Shown here one piece after another: positions 1 to 8,834 of a stretch of DNA of 28,523 nt; position 1 is the stretch's first letter; every line of letters starts with the position of its first letter. This stretch comes from RGIG1828 sp045586905 (GTDB lineage Bacteria; Bacillota; Clostridia; UMGS1810). The stretch covers positions 1-28,523 of the forward strand of contig JAZNBF010000102.1 in NCBI GenBank assembly GCA_045586905.1, given 5' to 3'. The position numbers were made by a program, and so were the translations under genes. The notes beneath the pieces were generated by a model. That model saw nothing but the letters and a program-made list of their open reading frames with translations, was not told the origin of the DNA and ran no database searches.

Positions 1-1235
1 GTTTTTTTGTCGTGAAGAAGTTTCTGTTCCTGATCATAATAAGAAAGCTCAACATTTCTGCCAAACTCAAAATGCCCCGAATGCATTGTATTTATGCCGA
101 CAAGCGTTTTTAACAGGGTTGATTTTCCAACACCGTTACATCCTATTATGGCTACCTTTTCTCCCCTTTTGACATCGGCATTTATGCCTTTGGCAATGCT
201 GCGTGAAATTCCCTGAGAATTGACCTTAAGCTCGACATCTTCGCAAAGGAGAACATCTTTATAGGAAGGGAAGTCAAGTTCGAATTTAAACCTGCAAGCT
301 TTATTCATCACAGTTGGTTTTTCCAAAATCTCAATACGATCTATTGCTTTTTGCTTGCTCTTTGCCATTTTGGCAGTGGACGCCCTTGTTTTGTTGCGGG
401 CAACATAGTCCTCGAGGCGTTTTATCTCCTCCTGCTGTGCTTCATAATGCTTGAGGTCTATCTCGTAGTTTTTTTCTTTTTCTGTGAGATAGGCCGAATA
501 GTTGCCCGAAAAGCGTGTGCATTTATTTCTTTCTATTTCATATATGGTGTCGCAGAGGCTATCGAGAAAATATCGGTCGTGAGAAACTGCGATGACTATG
601 CCTCTGTATGACTTAAGATAGCTCTCGAGCCACTGCATTGTGCGAAAGTCGAGATGGTTTGTGGGCTCGTCGAGAAGAAGGACATCGGGATTTTCTAAAA
701 GAAGCTTTGCAAAGCCAAACTTTGTTTTTTCACCACCCGAGAGGGATGAGACCTTTGTGTTTTTGACATCAAAATCTTCAAAACCCATACCGTTTAAAAC
801 TGTTTTTATGCGTGTGCTAATTTCAAAGCCGCCTTTTGTTTCAAACTCGGTAGTAATGCGGGAATAGGCATTTATGGCATCGGAGCGAACATCATCGGAA
901 AGACTATCGTCGGCCATTTTCAGCTCAAGACTTCTCATTTCAGCCTCAAGAGAGGTTATATCATTAAAGATGGACATAACATCTTCCCACATGGTGTTTT
1001 GTGAATCTTCCACAGCATTTTGTTTCAGAAAGCCGACAGTTGCATCTTTGGGTGTGAAAATGCTTCCGCTATCGTAGGAAAGCTCACCGGAAATGATGCG
1101 GAGAAGAGTTGTTTTGCCTGCACCGTTGGCACCGATAAGACCGACCTTTTCGTTGTCGGTGATGTTCATTGATATGTTTTCGAGTATAAGGTCTACCCCA
1201 AAGCTTTTAGAAAGAGATGTTATCTGCATCGCCAT
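1..1235 (-). CDS. ABC-F family ATPase, 3'-truncated by the window edge
   Basis: This is a soluble ABC protein with two nucleotide-binding domains and no membrane segment. The ABC-F family acts on ribosomes (translation factor or antibiotic protection) rather than in transport. About 411 residues are visible. The first domain has Walker A GANGAGKT (about residues 35-42), signature LSGGEKTKF and Walker B LLLDEPTNHLD, the ABC-F hallmark. A charged linker follows (around EEIKRLEDYVARNKTRAST), then the second Walker A GCNGVGKST. The second signature and the C-terminus lie beyond base 1. ATG 1235 follows AGGAG by about 9 nt; an in-frame ATG at 1229 is the alternative. The start overlaps the 3' end of comF by 29 bp, which suggests translational coupling in the recD2-comF operon. 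The linker resembles YdiF/YfmM-type proteins, but I cannot assign the subfamily with confidence. Confidence 0.93.
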   Translation of the reverse strand, partial: MAMQITSLSKSFGVDLILENISMNITDNEKVGLIGANGAGKTTLLRIISGELSYDSGSIFTPKDATVGFLKQNAVEDSQNTMWEDVMSIFNDITSLEAEMRSLELKMADDSLSDDVRSDAINAYSRITTEFETKGGFEISTRIKTVLNGMGFEDFDVKNTKVSSLSGGEKTKFGFAKLLLENPDVLLLDEPTNHLDFRTMQWLESYLKSYRGIVIAVSHDRYFLDSLCDTIYEIERNKCTRFSGNYSAYLTEKEKNYEIDLKHYEAQQEEIKRLEDYVARNKTRASTAKMAKSKQKAIDRIEILEKPTVMNKACRFKFELDFPSYKDVLLCEDVELKVNSQGISRSIAKGINADVKRGEKVAIIGCNGVGKSTLLKTLVGINTMHSGHFEFGRNVELSYYDQEQKLLHDKK

Positions 1236-1941
1236 AGTCTTCTTCTCCTTTCATGTCGGCATAGCATGCAGCAAGAACTGTTACATTGGCTGCGCCATGC
1301 ATCATAAGTATTTTGGAACATTCGTCGGCTGTGGAGCCTGTGGTGTAGATATCGTCAAGAAGTAAAATATTTTTGCCGAAAATGTCATATTTCAAATTGA
1401 AATCTATTGCATCTCTTACAGATGCACTTCTCATCTCATAGCCCATTTTGCTGAGCGGCGAGAGGTTTTTGGTCTTTATGAGTAAATCGGGACAAAGGGT
1501 TATGCCAAGCTTTTTAGAAATATCCTCCGCAATGACCAGAGACTGATTGTATTCACGGTCTCTCATGTGGTGTATGGGGACAGGGCAAATGATGGAGTAG
1601 TCTGTGAGATTGTAGTCATCAAGGCAAATGGAAAGTGCCTCAGAAAAAGCTTTGCCGAGATATTTGTAGCCTGAAAATTTATAGCGCATCATTGCATCTC
1701 TGACATTGCCATCGTAAGGGAGCGCTGCTATGGCCTCTTCGAAATATCTGTCGGGCTCAACAAAGTTGAAGCTGAGCTTTTTGACCACAGACTTGCAATC
1801 GTCGCAAAGTGACTCCCGTCTTCCCAAAGGCGGACGACACGCGCATACTATGCATCTCTTGGGCCAAAGTATGTCCGACAAAAACTCGCCTATGGCAAGA
1901 GTAATTTTGTTTGCGTTATTTTCAGAACTTGTTTGATTCAT
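1207..1941 (-). CDS. comF: ComF family phosphoribosyltransferase-like protein
   Basis: This 244-residue protein is close to the usual ComFC length. The N-terminus carries a zinc-finger-like set of cysteines, CIVC at residues 30-33 and CDDC at 46-49. The C-terminal half is a type I phosphoribosyltransferase fold with the PRPP-binding loop LLLDDIYTTGST around residues 193-204, including the paired Asp 196/197. ComFC family members are needed for DNA uptake during transformation, but the family is also found in non-competent bacteria, so competence here is only inferred. The gene starts inside the last 20 bp of recD2, with GGAG 10 nt upstream of its ATG within the recD2 coding sequence. It overlaps the ABC-F start downstream. 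Placement next to RecD2 fits a role in single-strand DNA handling. Confidence 0.92.
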   Translation of the reverse strand: MNQTSSENNANKITLAIGEFLSDILWPKRCIVCACRPPLGRRESLCDDCKSVVKKLSFNFVEPDRYFEEAIAALPYDGNVRDAMMRYKFSGYKYLGKAFSEALSICLDDYNLTDYSIICPVPIHHMRDREYNQSLVIAEDISKKLGITLCPDLLIKTKNLSPLSKMGYEMRSASVRDAIDFNLKYDIFGKNILLLDDIYTTGSTADECSKILMMHGAANVTVLAACYADMKGEEDYGDADNISF

Positions 1942-4138
1942 TTATAAGTTTCTCCGTGAGCCCCGAATAGCGGCTTTCTTCGCGGTTGTTGTCTATCATT
2001 TTTTGCATAACATTTTTATCACCAACGAGCACAACAAGGCTTTTGGCTCTTGTTACGCCGGTGTAGAGGAGATTGCGGCTGAGTAGCATATCGGGCGCTT
2101 TAAACATTGGGATAATAACTACCGGAAATTCATTGCCCTGACTTTTGTGCACGGTGATTGCATATGCCAGGGAAAGCTCGGAAAGATCTTTAAAGCTATA
2201 CTCTGCCCTTCTGTCATCAAAGATGATGGTTACAGTCTGAAAATCGGGATTGATTTTTTCGATATAGCCTACATCACCATTGAATATGCCGGAACCGGGA
2301 TAGCTTTTGTCGATATCGGTCCACTCAAGGTCATAGTTATTTTTGATTTGCATGACCTTGTCGCCTTCTCTGAATATGATGTCACCCTGCTTGCGCTCTG
2401 CTTTATTTTTGGAAGGAGGGTTTAAAAGGTTTTGCAGAATTTTATTGAGATTGTTGACACCGGTCACGCCTTTTTTGACAGGCGAAAGTACCTGTATGTC
2501 GAAAGAGTCATAGCCATAGACTTTTTTCAGTCTGGTGGTACAAAGCTCGCATATATACTCTGCTCCCTGCTCGGGAACCCCGATTGATGCAAAAAAGAAG
2601 TCACTGTCTTTTTGATTGCATATGGGATATCTGCCCTCGTTTATGGCATGGGCATTGGTTACAATGGTGCTGTCGTCGGATTGACGGAAAATGTCTGTGA
2701 GGCGGACAACACTGACGGTGCCGCTGTTTATTATATCTTTCAGAACATTCCCTGCACCTACGGAAGGAAGCTGGTTTACATCACCAACCATAATAAGCCT
2801 TGTCCCCCGTCTTGTAGCACGGAGAAGCTTATCCATAAGAGATATATCTACCATGGACATTTCGTCGACAATGATTACATCGGCATCGATGGGATCCTCC
2901 TCATTGCGCATGCAATTGAGCTCGTCGGTGTCGGAAAAGCTTACCTCAAGCAGCCTGTGGATTGTCTTTGCCTCCATGTTGCATACCTCTGACATTCTTT
3001 TGGCTGCTCTGCCCGTGGGAGCAGTGAGGGAAATCTTCAGATTCATGTGCTTCATGACATCTATTATGGCATTGATAATGGTTGTTTTGCCGGTGCCCGG
3101 ACCACCCGTGATAACAAGTACACTTTCAAAAACTGCAAGGCGCACAGCTTCTGTCTGAAGAGGAGCAAATTTCAGAGAGTTTCTGCTCTCGGCAATTCTG
3201 ATGAAAGCTTCTATATTAATATCGTTTGTCTTGTAGCGAGAGCTTGCAAGGAGTGCAATTTTGGAAGCAACATATTTCTCGCTGTTATAGTAATCATAAA
3301 GATAGACTGCATTATGGTCTGCTTTTTTCTCTCTTACAAGGGTAAACATAGAGCATAGATAGTCCACATAGGCATAAAGCTTTGACGGTGAGACGCCAAG
3401 GAGTGATGCAGAATTTGATATGAGGACATCTTCGGGGAGATAGGTGTGGCCAAACTGCAGGCTATAACGGAGCATATATACAATTGCGGCACAGATTCTT
3501 TTGTCGCTCTCGGGGCTTATGCCGCTTTTCATGGCTATTTCGTCGGCTTTCTGGAAGCTGATGCCATAGTCACCCTCGCAAAGAACATAGGGGTTTTCGG
3601 AAATGACCGTTTTGGAAGCCATTTTGTAGGACTTATATATCTTCATGCACGCATTGGCTGAAATGCCATATTTCTGTAAAAAAATGAAAAGCTCGGAGGT
3701 GCCAAGCTGCATGTTGAAGCTATTTGATATGGAAACAGCTTTCTTTTCGGAAATGCCATTTACCGTTGCAAGCTTTTCGGGGAAAGACGAGATGACCTTG
3801 AGGGAATCTTCGCCAAACCTTGAAACGATTTTTTCGGCTGTTGCCTTGCGCACGCCTTTGATGATGCCGGACGAAAGATAGCGGAAAATTTCATCTCTTT
3901 CGGTGGGGAGCTTTTTTTCGTAGGTTTCAACCTTGAACTGTTCACCGTAGGAGGGATGTTCGGTCCACGAGCCTGTGAGTTCTACCCTTTCGCCTTCTGT
4001 GATACCAAACATGGTGCCGACAGCGACGAAACTGCCCGAAGATGTTTCGATGTCGGCAACGGTGTAGCCATTGTCTTCGTTTGAAAAAATGATATCGGAT
4101 ACAGTGCCTGTTAAAACTTCTGATTCGTCGTGATTCAT
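1922..4138 (-). CDS. recD2: RecD2-type DNA helicase (SF1, AAA-associated)
   Basis: At 738 residues this matches RecD2, the 5'-3' SF1B helicase of bacteria lacking RecBC, implicated in replication fork and mismatch repair. The N-terminal region has an OB-like start and a helix-hairpin-helix-rich segment (about residues 85-215). The helicase core has motif I GGPGTGKTT (345-353), motif II DEMS (425-428), motif III VGDVNQLPSVGAG (451-463), and near the C-terminus AITVHKSQGNEF and YTGVTRAK (motifs V and VI). The start ATG 4138 has GGAGG 7 nt upstream. A fully consensus promoter (4168-4196) sits directly ahead, between this gene and the tuf terminator. It is the first gene of a three-gene overlapping unit with comF and the ABC-F gene. 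Confidence 0.96.
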   Translation of the reverse strand: MNHDESEVLTGTVSDIIFSNEDNGYTVADIETSSGSFVAVGTMFGITEGERVELTGSWTEHPSYGEQFKVETYEKKLPTERDEIFRYLSSGIIKGVRKATAEKIVSRFGEDSLKVISSFPEKLATVNGISEKKAVSISNSFNMQLGTSELFIFLQKYGISANACMKIYKSYKMASKTVISENPYVLCEGDYGISFQKADEIAMKSGISPESDKRICAAIVYMLRYSLQFGHTYLPEDVLISNSASLLGVSPSKLYAYVDYLCSMFTLVREKKADHNAVYLYDYYNSEKYVASKIALLASSRYKTNDINIEAFIRIAESRNSLKFAPLQTEAVRLAVFESVLVITGGPGTGKTTIINAIIDVMKHMNLKISLTAPTGRAAKRMSEVCNMEAKTIHRLLEVSFSDTDELNCMRNEEDPIDADVIIVDEMSMVDISLMDKLLRATRRGTRLIMVGDVNQLPSVGAGNVLKDIINSGTVSVVRLTDIFRQSDDSTIVTNAHAINEGRYPICNQKDSDFFFASIGVPEQGAEYICELCTTRLKKVYGYDSFDIQVLSPVKKGVTGVNNLNKILQNLLNPPSKNKAERKQGDIIFREGDKVMQIKNNYDLEWTDIDKSYPGSGIFNGDVGYIEKINPDFQTVTIIFDDRRAEYSFKDLSELSLAYAITVHKSQGNEFPVVIIPMFKAPDMLLSRNLLYTGVTRAKSLVVLVGDKNVMQKMIDNNREESRYSGLTEKLINESNKF

Positions 4139-4167
4139 TCCGTCACCTCCCTTATGTGCTGATTTAT

Positions 4168-4196
4168 ATTATACAATTTCGCAATTCATATGTCAA
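4168..4196 (-). promoter_or_regulatory. Sigma-A promoter of recD2-comF-ABC-F
   Basis: On the minus strand, TTGACA (4196-4191) and TATAAT (4173-4168) are separated by exactly 17 bp, matching the consensus at every position. The predicted transcript starts about 20 nt before the SD of recD2. The promoter is squeezed between the tuf terminator and recD2. Confidence 0.88.
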
Positions 4197-4206
4197 ATTG
4201 AAAGGC

Positions 4207-4242
4207 AAAAAAAATCAGATGTTGCAAAGCAACATCTGATTT
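4207..4242 (-). terminator. Rho-independent terminator of the str operon (after tuf)
   Basis: A perfect 14-bp stem (AAATCAGATGTTGC with its complement, 4212-4225 and 4229-4242) has a 3-nt loop. On the minus strand it is followed by eight T (4214-4207). It lies 13 bp past the tuf stop codon. Confidence 0.92.
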
Positions 4243-4255
4243 TAAAAAGGTTTAA

Positions 4256-5458
4256 TTATTTTTTGATTGAAGATACAACACCGGAACCAACAGTTCTGCC
4301 ACCTTCACGGATAGCGAATCTGAGGCCTTCTTCGATAGCGATAGGAGTGATAAGTTCAACATCCATTGTTACGTTATCGCCGGGCATGCACATTTCAACG
4401 CCTTCAGGGAGCTTGATTACGCCGGTAACGTCAGTTGTTCTGAAGAAGAACTGAGGTCTGTAATCACTGAAGAAAGGTGTATGACGTCCACCTTCATCTT
4501 TAGTAAGAACGTAAACTTCGCCTTTGAAAGCTGTGTGGGGGTTGATTGAACCGGGTTTTGCAAGAACCTGTCCTCTTTCGATTTCGTTTCTCTGAACACC
4601 TCTGAGAAGTGCACCAACGTTATCACCAGCCTGAGCATCGTCGAGCTGTTTTCTGAACATTTCGAGACCGGTTACAACAACTTTTCTGCTTTCGTCAGTA
4701 AGACCAACGATTTCAACTTCGTCACCAACGTGAGCAACACCTCTTTCAACTCTACCGGTAGCAACTGTACCACGGCCTGTGATGGAGAATACGTCTTCGA
4801 CAGGCATGAGGAAAGGAAGATCTGTTGTTCTTTCAGGTGAAGGAATGTAGGAGTCTACTGCATCCATGAGTTCTTTGATGCAAGCATATTCGGGAGCGTT
4901 AGGATCTGTGGAAGTGCTTTCGAGAACTGCAAGACCACTACCTTTAACGATCGGGATTTCATCACCGGGGAAGTCATATTCAGAAAGAAGGTCTCTGATT
5001 TCCATTTCAACGAGCTCGAGAAGTTCGGGATCGTCAACCTGGTCAACTTTGTTCATGAATACAACGATGTGGGGAACACCAACCTGACGAGCAAGAAGGA
5101 TGTGTTCTCTTGTCTGGGGCATTGGGCCGTCAGCAGATGATACAACAAGGATTGCACCGTCCATCTGAGCAGCACCGGTGATCATGTTTTTAACATAGTC
5201 GGCATGTCCCGGGCAGTCAACGTGTGCATAGTGTCTTTCAGCTGTTTCGTACTCAACGTGAGATGTGGAGATAGTGATACCTCTTTCTCTTTCTTCGGGA
5301 GCTTTATCGATGTTTGCATAATCTGTGAACTCAGCACCACCAGCCATAGCGAGAACTTTTGTGATAGCAGCTGTTAATGTGGTTTTACCATGGTCAACGT
5401 GACCGATAGTACCAATGTTAACATGGGTTTTGTTTCTTTCAAATTTAGCCTTAGCCAT
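4256..5458 (-). CDS. tuf: Elongation factor Tu
   Basis: This 400-residue GTPase delivers aminoacyl-tRNA to the ribosome. Visible motifs are G1 GHVDHGKT (19-26), the switch I Thr region GITIS (60-64), G3 DCPGH (81-85) with catalytic His85, and G4 NKVD (136-139). The domain 2 and 3 sequences are standard, including GRGTVATGRVERG and RPQFFFRTTDVTG. The G5 motif is odd: most EF-Tu proteins have SAL, and here it reads SGL (174-176) in KGSGLAVLE. It is the last gene of rpsL-rpsG-fusA-tuf. GAGGAGG lies upstream of the ATG, and an 85-bp gap from fusA holds a plausible second promoter (5501-5529), as expected for a protein needed in excess over EF-G. A strong terminator follows. Confidence 0.98.
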   Translation of the reverse strand: MAKAKFERNKTHVNIGTIGHVDHGKTTLTAAITKVLAMAGGAEFTDYANIDKAPEERERGITISTSHVEYETAERHYAHVDCPGHADYVKNMITGAAQMDGAILVVSSADGPMPQTREHILLARQVGVPHIVVFMNKVDQVDDPELLELVEMEIRDLLSEYDFPGDEIPIVKGSGLAVLESTSTDPNAPEYACIKELMDAVDSYIPSPERTTDLPFLMPVEDVFSITGRGTVATGRVERGVAHVGDEVEIVGLTDESRKVVVTGLEMFRKQLDDAQAGDNVGALLRGVQRNEIERGQVLAKPGSINPHTAFKGEVYVLTKDEGGRHTPFFSDYRPQFFFRTTDVTGVIKLPEGVEMCMPGDNVTMDVELITPIAIEEGLRFAIREGGRTVGSGVVSSIKK

Positions 5459-5500
5459 TTTAATTTCCTCCTCAAAATAAAATTTTGATATATTGGTTAT

Positions 5501-5529
5501 ATTTTACTATTAATTATCTAAAAAATCAA
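5501..5529 (-). promoter_or_regulatory. Possible internal promoter of tuf
   Basis: On the minus strand, TTGATT (5529-5524) and TAAAAT (5506-5501) are 17 bp apart, in the AT-rich 85-bp fusA-tuf gap. The match is good but imperfect, and AT-rich sequence makes chance matches likelier. A separate tuf promoter is common in str operons. Confidence 0.45.
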
Positions 5530-5543
5530 TAGTTTTTTAAAAA

Positions 5544-7652
5544 TTAATCTTTGTTTTTGTCACTGATGATTGTATCCTGAATTGACTTAGGTACTTCAGA
5601 ATAGTGTGAAGGTTCCATTGTGTACTGACCACGACCCTGTGTACCGGATCTGAGGTCGGTAGCATAACCGAACATTTCTGAAAGCGGAACATCGGCTGTA
5701 ACCTGAGTTACACCGCCTGATCTTACTTCCTGGCTCTTAACAAGACCACGGCGTGAGCTGAGGTCACCGATTACGAAGCCGAGATAATCATCGGGAACAA
5801 TAACGTTAACAAGCATGATAGGTTCTTTGATAACAGGGTTTGCTTTCTTCATAGCTTCTTTGAATGCCATAGAACCGGCAATCTTAAATGCCATTTCAGA
5901 GGAGTCAACCTCGTGATATGAACCATCATAAAGAGTTACTTTTACGTCAACAACGTTGTAGCCTGCAAGTACACCATTCTGCATAGCGCCCTGGATACCT
6001 GCATCAACTGCGGGGATGTATTCTTTAGGAATAGCACCACCGACGATGTTGTTGACAAACTCGTAACCGCCACCTTCTTCAAGGGGTTCAACATTGATCT
6101 TAACATGACCGTACTGACCTTTACCACCGGACTGACGGGCATATTTGCATTCCTGATCAACTGCTTTGCAGATTGCTTCACGATAGGAAACCTGAGGTTT
6201 ACCAACATTTGCTTCTACTTTGAATTCTCTAAGAAGTCTGTCTACGATGATTTCAAGGTGAAGCTCACCCATACCTGCGATGATGGTCTGACCTGTTTCT
6301 TCGTCGGTATAGGTTTTGAATGTGGGATCTTCTTCTGCAAGTTTTGCGAGAGCGATACCCATTTTTTCCTGACCTGCTTTGGTCTTGGGTTCGATAGCAA
6401 CTCTGATAACAGGCTCGGGGAATTCCATAGACTCTAAGATAATAGGATGCTTTTCGTCGCAGAGAGTGTCACCTGTTGTGGTGTTTTTGAGACCAACTGC
6501 AGCAGCGATATCGCCGGAATATACAGTCTGGATATCTTCTCTGGAGTTAGCATGCATCTGAAGAATTCTGCCAAGTCTTTCTTTGTTGTTCTTACATGCG
6601 TTGAGCACATAAGAGCCGGCATCTACTGTACCGGAATATACTCTGAAGAAGCAGAGCTTACCAACGAAGGGGTCTGTTGCAATTTTGAATGCCAAAGCTG
6701 CAAAAGGCTCTTCATCGGAAGAAGGTCTTTCTTCTTCTGTTTCTGTGCCGGGAACAACACCTTTGATGTTTGCAACATCGGTAGGTGCGGGCATATACTC
6801 GATAACAGCATCGAGAAGAAGCTGAACACCTTTGTTTCTGTAAGATGTACCACAGAGCATAGGTACAATCTCATTGTTGATGGTAGCTTTTCTGAGGCCT
6901 TTTTTGAGTTCTTCAACAGAAATCTCCTCGTCCATAAGGAATTTTTCCATGAGCTCTTCATCTGTTTCGGCAATAGCCTCAACCATTTTAGCTCTGTATT
7001 CCTGTGCTTTGTCAAGCATATCTGCGGGGATTTCTTCCTCGCCGTATTCCTTACCCATTTCATCGTAATAGATTTCGGCTTTCATGGTCATAAGGTCTAC
7101 GATGCCTCTGAAAGTGTCTTCAGCGCCGATGGGGAGCTGAATCGGAACACCGTTTGCATGGAGTCTTTCGTGAACCATGTTTTCTACATTGTAGAAGTCG
7201 GCACCCATGATATCCATTTTGTTAACGTAGATCATACGGGGTACTTTGTAGTCGTCAGCCTGTCTCCATACTGTTTCGGACTGAGGTTCAACACCGCCTT
7301 TTGCGCACATAACGGTAACGGAACCGTCGAGTACTCTGAGTGAACGCTGAACTTCAACTGTGAAGTCAACGTGTCCCGGTGTGTCGATTATGTTGATTCT
7401 GTGTGCAATATCTTTGTAGGGACCAGCCTTTGGTGCCCAGAAGCATGTGGTGGCAGCAGATGTGATTGTGATACCACGTTCCTGTTCCTGAGCCATCCAG
7501 TCCATTGTACCTGCACCGTCGTGTGTTTCACCCATTTTGTGAATACGACCGGTGTAGTAAAGTATTCTTTCGGTTGTTGTGGTTTTACCGGCATCGATGT
7601 GAGCCATGATACCGATATTTCTTGTATTTTGCAAAGAATATTCTCTAGCCAT
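5544..7652 (-). CDS. fusA: Elongation factor G
   Basis: This 702-residue translocase GTPase also takes part in ribosome recycling. It starts MAREYSLQNTRNIGIMAHID, with G1 AHIDAGKT at 17-24, G2 ERGITI, G3 DTPGHVDF and G4 NKMD. Domain IV carries SGGKGQYGHVKI, and the C-terminal domain has the usual RRG and MFGYATDLRS motifs. Length and sequence are those of the canonical EF-G rather than a tetracycline-protection paralogue. It lies 39 bp after rpsG with a GGAGG SD and is cotranscribed in the str operon. The long open frames on the opposite strand here are codon-bias shadows. Confidence 0.98.
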   Translation of the reverse strand: MAREYSLQNTRNIGIMAHIDAGKTTTTERILYYTGRIHKMGETHDGAGTMDWMAQEQERGITITSAATTCFWAPKAGPYKDIAHRINIIDTPGHVDFTVEVQRSLRVLDGSVTVMCAKGGVEPQSETVWRQADDYKVPRMIYVNKMDIMGADFYNVENMVHERLHANGVPIQLPIGAEDTFRGIVDLMTMKAEIYYDEMGKEYGEEEIPADMLDKAQEYRAKMVEAIAETDEELMEKFLMDEEISVEELKKGLRKATINNEIVPMLCGTSYRNKGVQLLLDAVIEYMPAPTDVANIKGVVPGTETEEERPSSDEEPFAALAFKIATDPFVGKLCFFRVYSGTVDAGSYVLNACKNNKERLGRILQMHANSREDIQTVYSGDIAAAVGLKNTTTGDTLCDEKHPIILESMEFPEPVIRVAIEPKTKAGQEKMGIALAKLAEEDPTFKTYTDEETGQTIIAGMGELHLEIIVDRLLREFKVEANVGKPQVSYREAICKAVDQECKYARQSGGKGQYGHVKINVEPLEEGGGYEFVNNIVGGAIPKEYIPAVDAGIQGAMQNGVLAGYNVVDVKVTLYDGSYHEVDSSEMAFKIAGSMAFKEAMKKANPVIKEPIMLVNVIVPDDYLGFVIGDLSSRRGLVKSQEVRSGGVTQVTADVPLSEMFGYATDLRSGTQGRGQYTMEPSHYSEVPKSIQDTIISDKNKD

Positions 7653-7691
7653 AATTCTGTTTTCCTCCTTTCCAATTTTACAAAGCTTAGA

Positions 7692-8162
7692 TTACCAACG
7701 GTAATGTGAGAATGCTCTGTTGGCTTCTGCCATTTTGTGTGTGTCTTCTTTCTTCTTGACAGCACTACCCATGTTGTTGATTGCATCGAGAATCTCGCCT
7801 GCAAGTCTTTCACGCATGGTTCTTTCGTTTCTCTGACGAGCATAGAGTGTGAGCCATCTTAAGCCGAGAGTCTGTCTTCTGTCAGGACGAACGTCGATCG
7901 GAACCTGATATGTTGCACCGCCGACACGTCTTGCTTTAACCTCGAGGACAGGCATGATGTTTTCCATAGCCTGAGTGAAAACCTCAATAGGATCCTTTCC
8001 TGTCTTTTCTGCGATGATATCAAATGCTCCGTATACAATGCTCTGAGCTACACCCTTCTTACCGTCAAGCATGATGTTGTTGATAAGCTTTGTTACAACG
8101 ATGTTGTTGTACATAGGATCGGGTAAAACTTCCCTTTTAGCAATATAACCTTTACGTGGCAC
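7692..8162 (-). CDS. rpsG: Ribosomal protein S7 (uS7), GTG start
   Basis: uS7 nucleates assembly of the 30S head and contacts the tRNA exit site. The protein begins (V/M)PRKGYIAKREVLPDP and ends AEANRAFSHYRW, the full family pattern. I choose GTG 8162 rather than the ATG 18 bp upstream (8180). From GTG the protein is 156 residues, the standard bacterial length, and it begins with the conserved PRKG. An AAGGAGG SD sits 8 nt before the GTG, and the upstream ATG overlaps that SD. A 181-bp gap from rpsL contains a hairpin and a possible weak internal promoter. In E. coli S7 is the autogenous repressor of this operon; whether that holds here is unknown. Confidence 0.97.
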   Translation of the reverse strand: MPRKGYIAKREVLPDPMYNNIVVTKLINNIMLDGKKGVAQSIVYGAFDIIAEKTGKDPIEVFTQAMENIMPVLEVKARRVGGATYQVPIDVRPDRRQTLGLRWLTLYARQRNERTMRERLAGEILDAINNMGSAVKKKEDTHKMAEANRAFSHYRW

Positions 8163-8343
8163 TTTACTTCCCTCCTTCATAATATAATGATTTCATAGGT
8201 ACTCAAGTTTACAAAAAAACTTGTCAGTGTCCAATACAAAAATTATAATATATATAAATTCCATATTAGCGCACTAAACTTACCTTGTTTTGCAAGCACT
8301 CGCGCATTAGGAGTTACTTACGATTTGTTTTGACCTGTCCAAA
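8163..8343 (-). other. rpsL-rpsG intergenic region with hairpin
   Basis: This 181-bp non-coding gap holds a 7-bp stem (CAAGTTT/AAACTTG, 8204-8210 and 8217-8223, 6-nt loop) about 30 nt upstream of the rpsG SD. It also has a minus-strand TATAAT (8247-8242) whose -35 partner (GCTAAT, 17 bp away) is poor. The hairpin lacks a following U-run, so it is not a terminator. It could be a translational control site for S7 or an RNA-processing site; this is inference. Confidence 0.4.
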
Positions 8344-8757
8344 TTATTTCTTTGCTTTTTTAGCACCGTATTTGGATCTGGCCTGATTTCTGTTAGCAAC
8401 ACCCGATGCGTCGAGAGCACCACGTATAATGTGATATCTTACACCAGGGAGGTCTTTTACTCTACCGCCTCTGATAAGAACAACGCTATGCTCTTGCAGA
8501 GTGTGTCCGATACCGGGGATGTAGGCAGAAACCTCGACACCGTTTGTAAGACGTACTCTGGCCATTTTACGAAGAGCTGAGTTAGGCTTTTTGGGTGTCA
8601 TTGTTTTAACAGTAGTACATACGCCTCTTTTCTGAGGAGCACTGAGGTCTGTGGCTTTCTTCTTGAGAGAGTTGAAGCCTACCTGAAGTGCAGGTGCAGT
8701 GGACTTTTTAACAGATGTCTCTCTGCCCTTTCTTACTAACTGGTTAAAGGTTGGCAA
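8344..8757 (-). CDS. rpsL: Ribosomal protein S12 (uS12), TTG start
   Basis: uS12 lies at the decoding centre. The 137-residue protein starts MPTFNQLVRKGRE and has the 14-residue insert after residue 24 typical of Firmicutes compared with E. coli. The streptomycin-related loops are wild type: TPKKPNSALRK with Lys56 (E. coli K42) and GGRVKDLPG with Lys101 (E. coli K87). The start codon is TTG at 8757-8755, nine bases after AGGAGG in an extended SD (AGGAGGTGA) that matches the 16S 3' end over nine bases. No in-frame ATG gives a conserved N-terminus. It is the first gene of the str operon, with a perfect promoter at 8835-8863 and a leader of about 70 nt. Confidence 0.97.
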   Translation of the reverse strand: MPTFNQLVRKGRETSVKKSTAPALQVGFNSLKKKATDLSAPQKRGVCTTVKTMTPKKPNSALRKMARVRLTNGVEVSAYIPGIGHTLQEHSVVLIRGGRVKDLPGVRYHIIRGALDASGVANRNQARSKYGAKKAKK

Positions 8758-8834
8758 TTCGTGTCACCTCCTGTATATAATATGGTATGTTTCCGTAAAA
8801 GGGCATAAAAACCCCCTACTTTACATACTCTCAA

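Noticed and set aside
6447..7343. A 298-codon open frame on the plus strand opposite fusA
   Set aside because: It is antisense to the highly conserved EF-G gene, has a Cys/Phe-rich shadow composition and no SD. The same applies to the other long antisense frames over recD2, tuf, parC and parE.
8163..8180. ATG 8180 as the start of rpsG
   Set aside because: It overlaps the SD of the GTG at 8162 and would add six non-conserved residues to a protein whose standard length is reached from the GTG.
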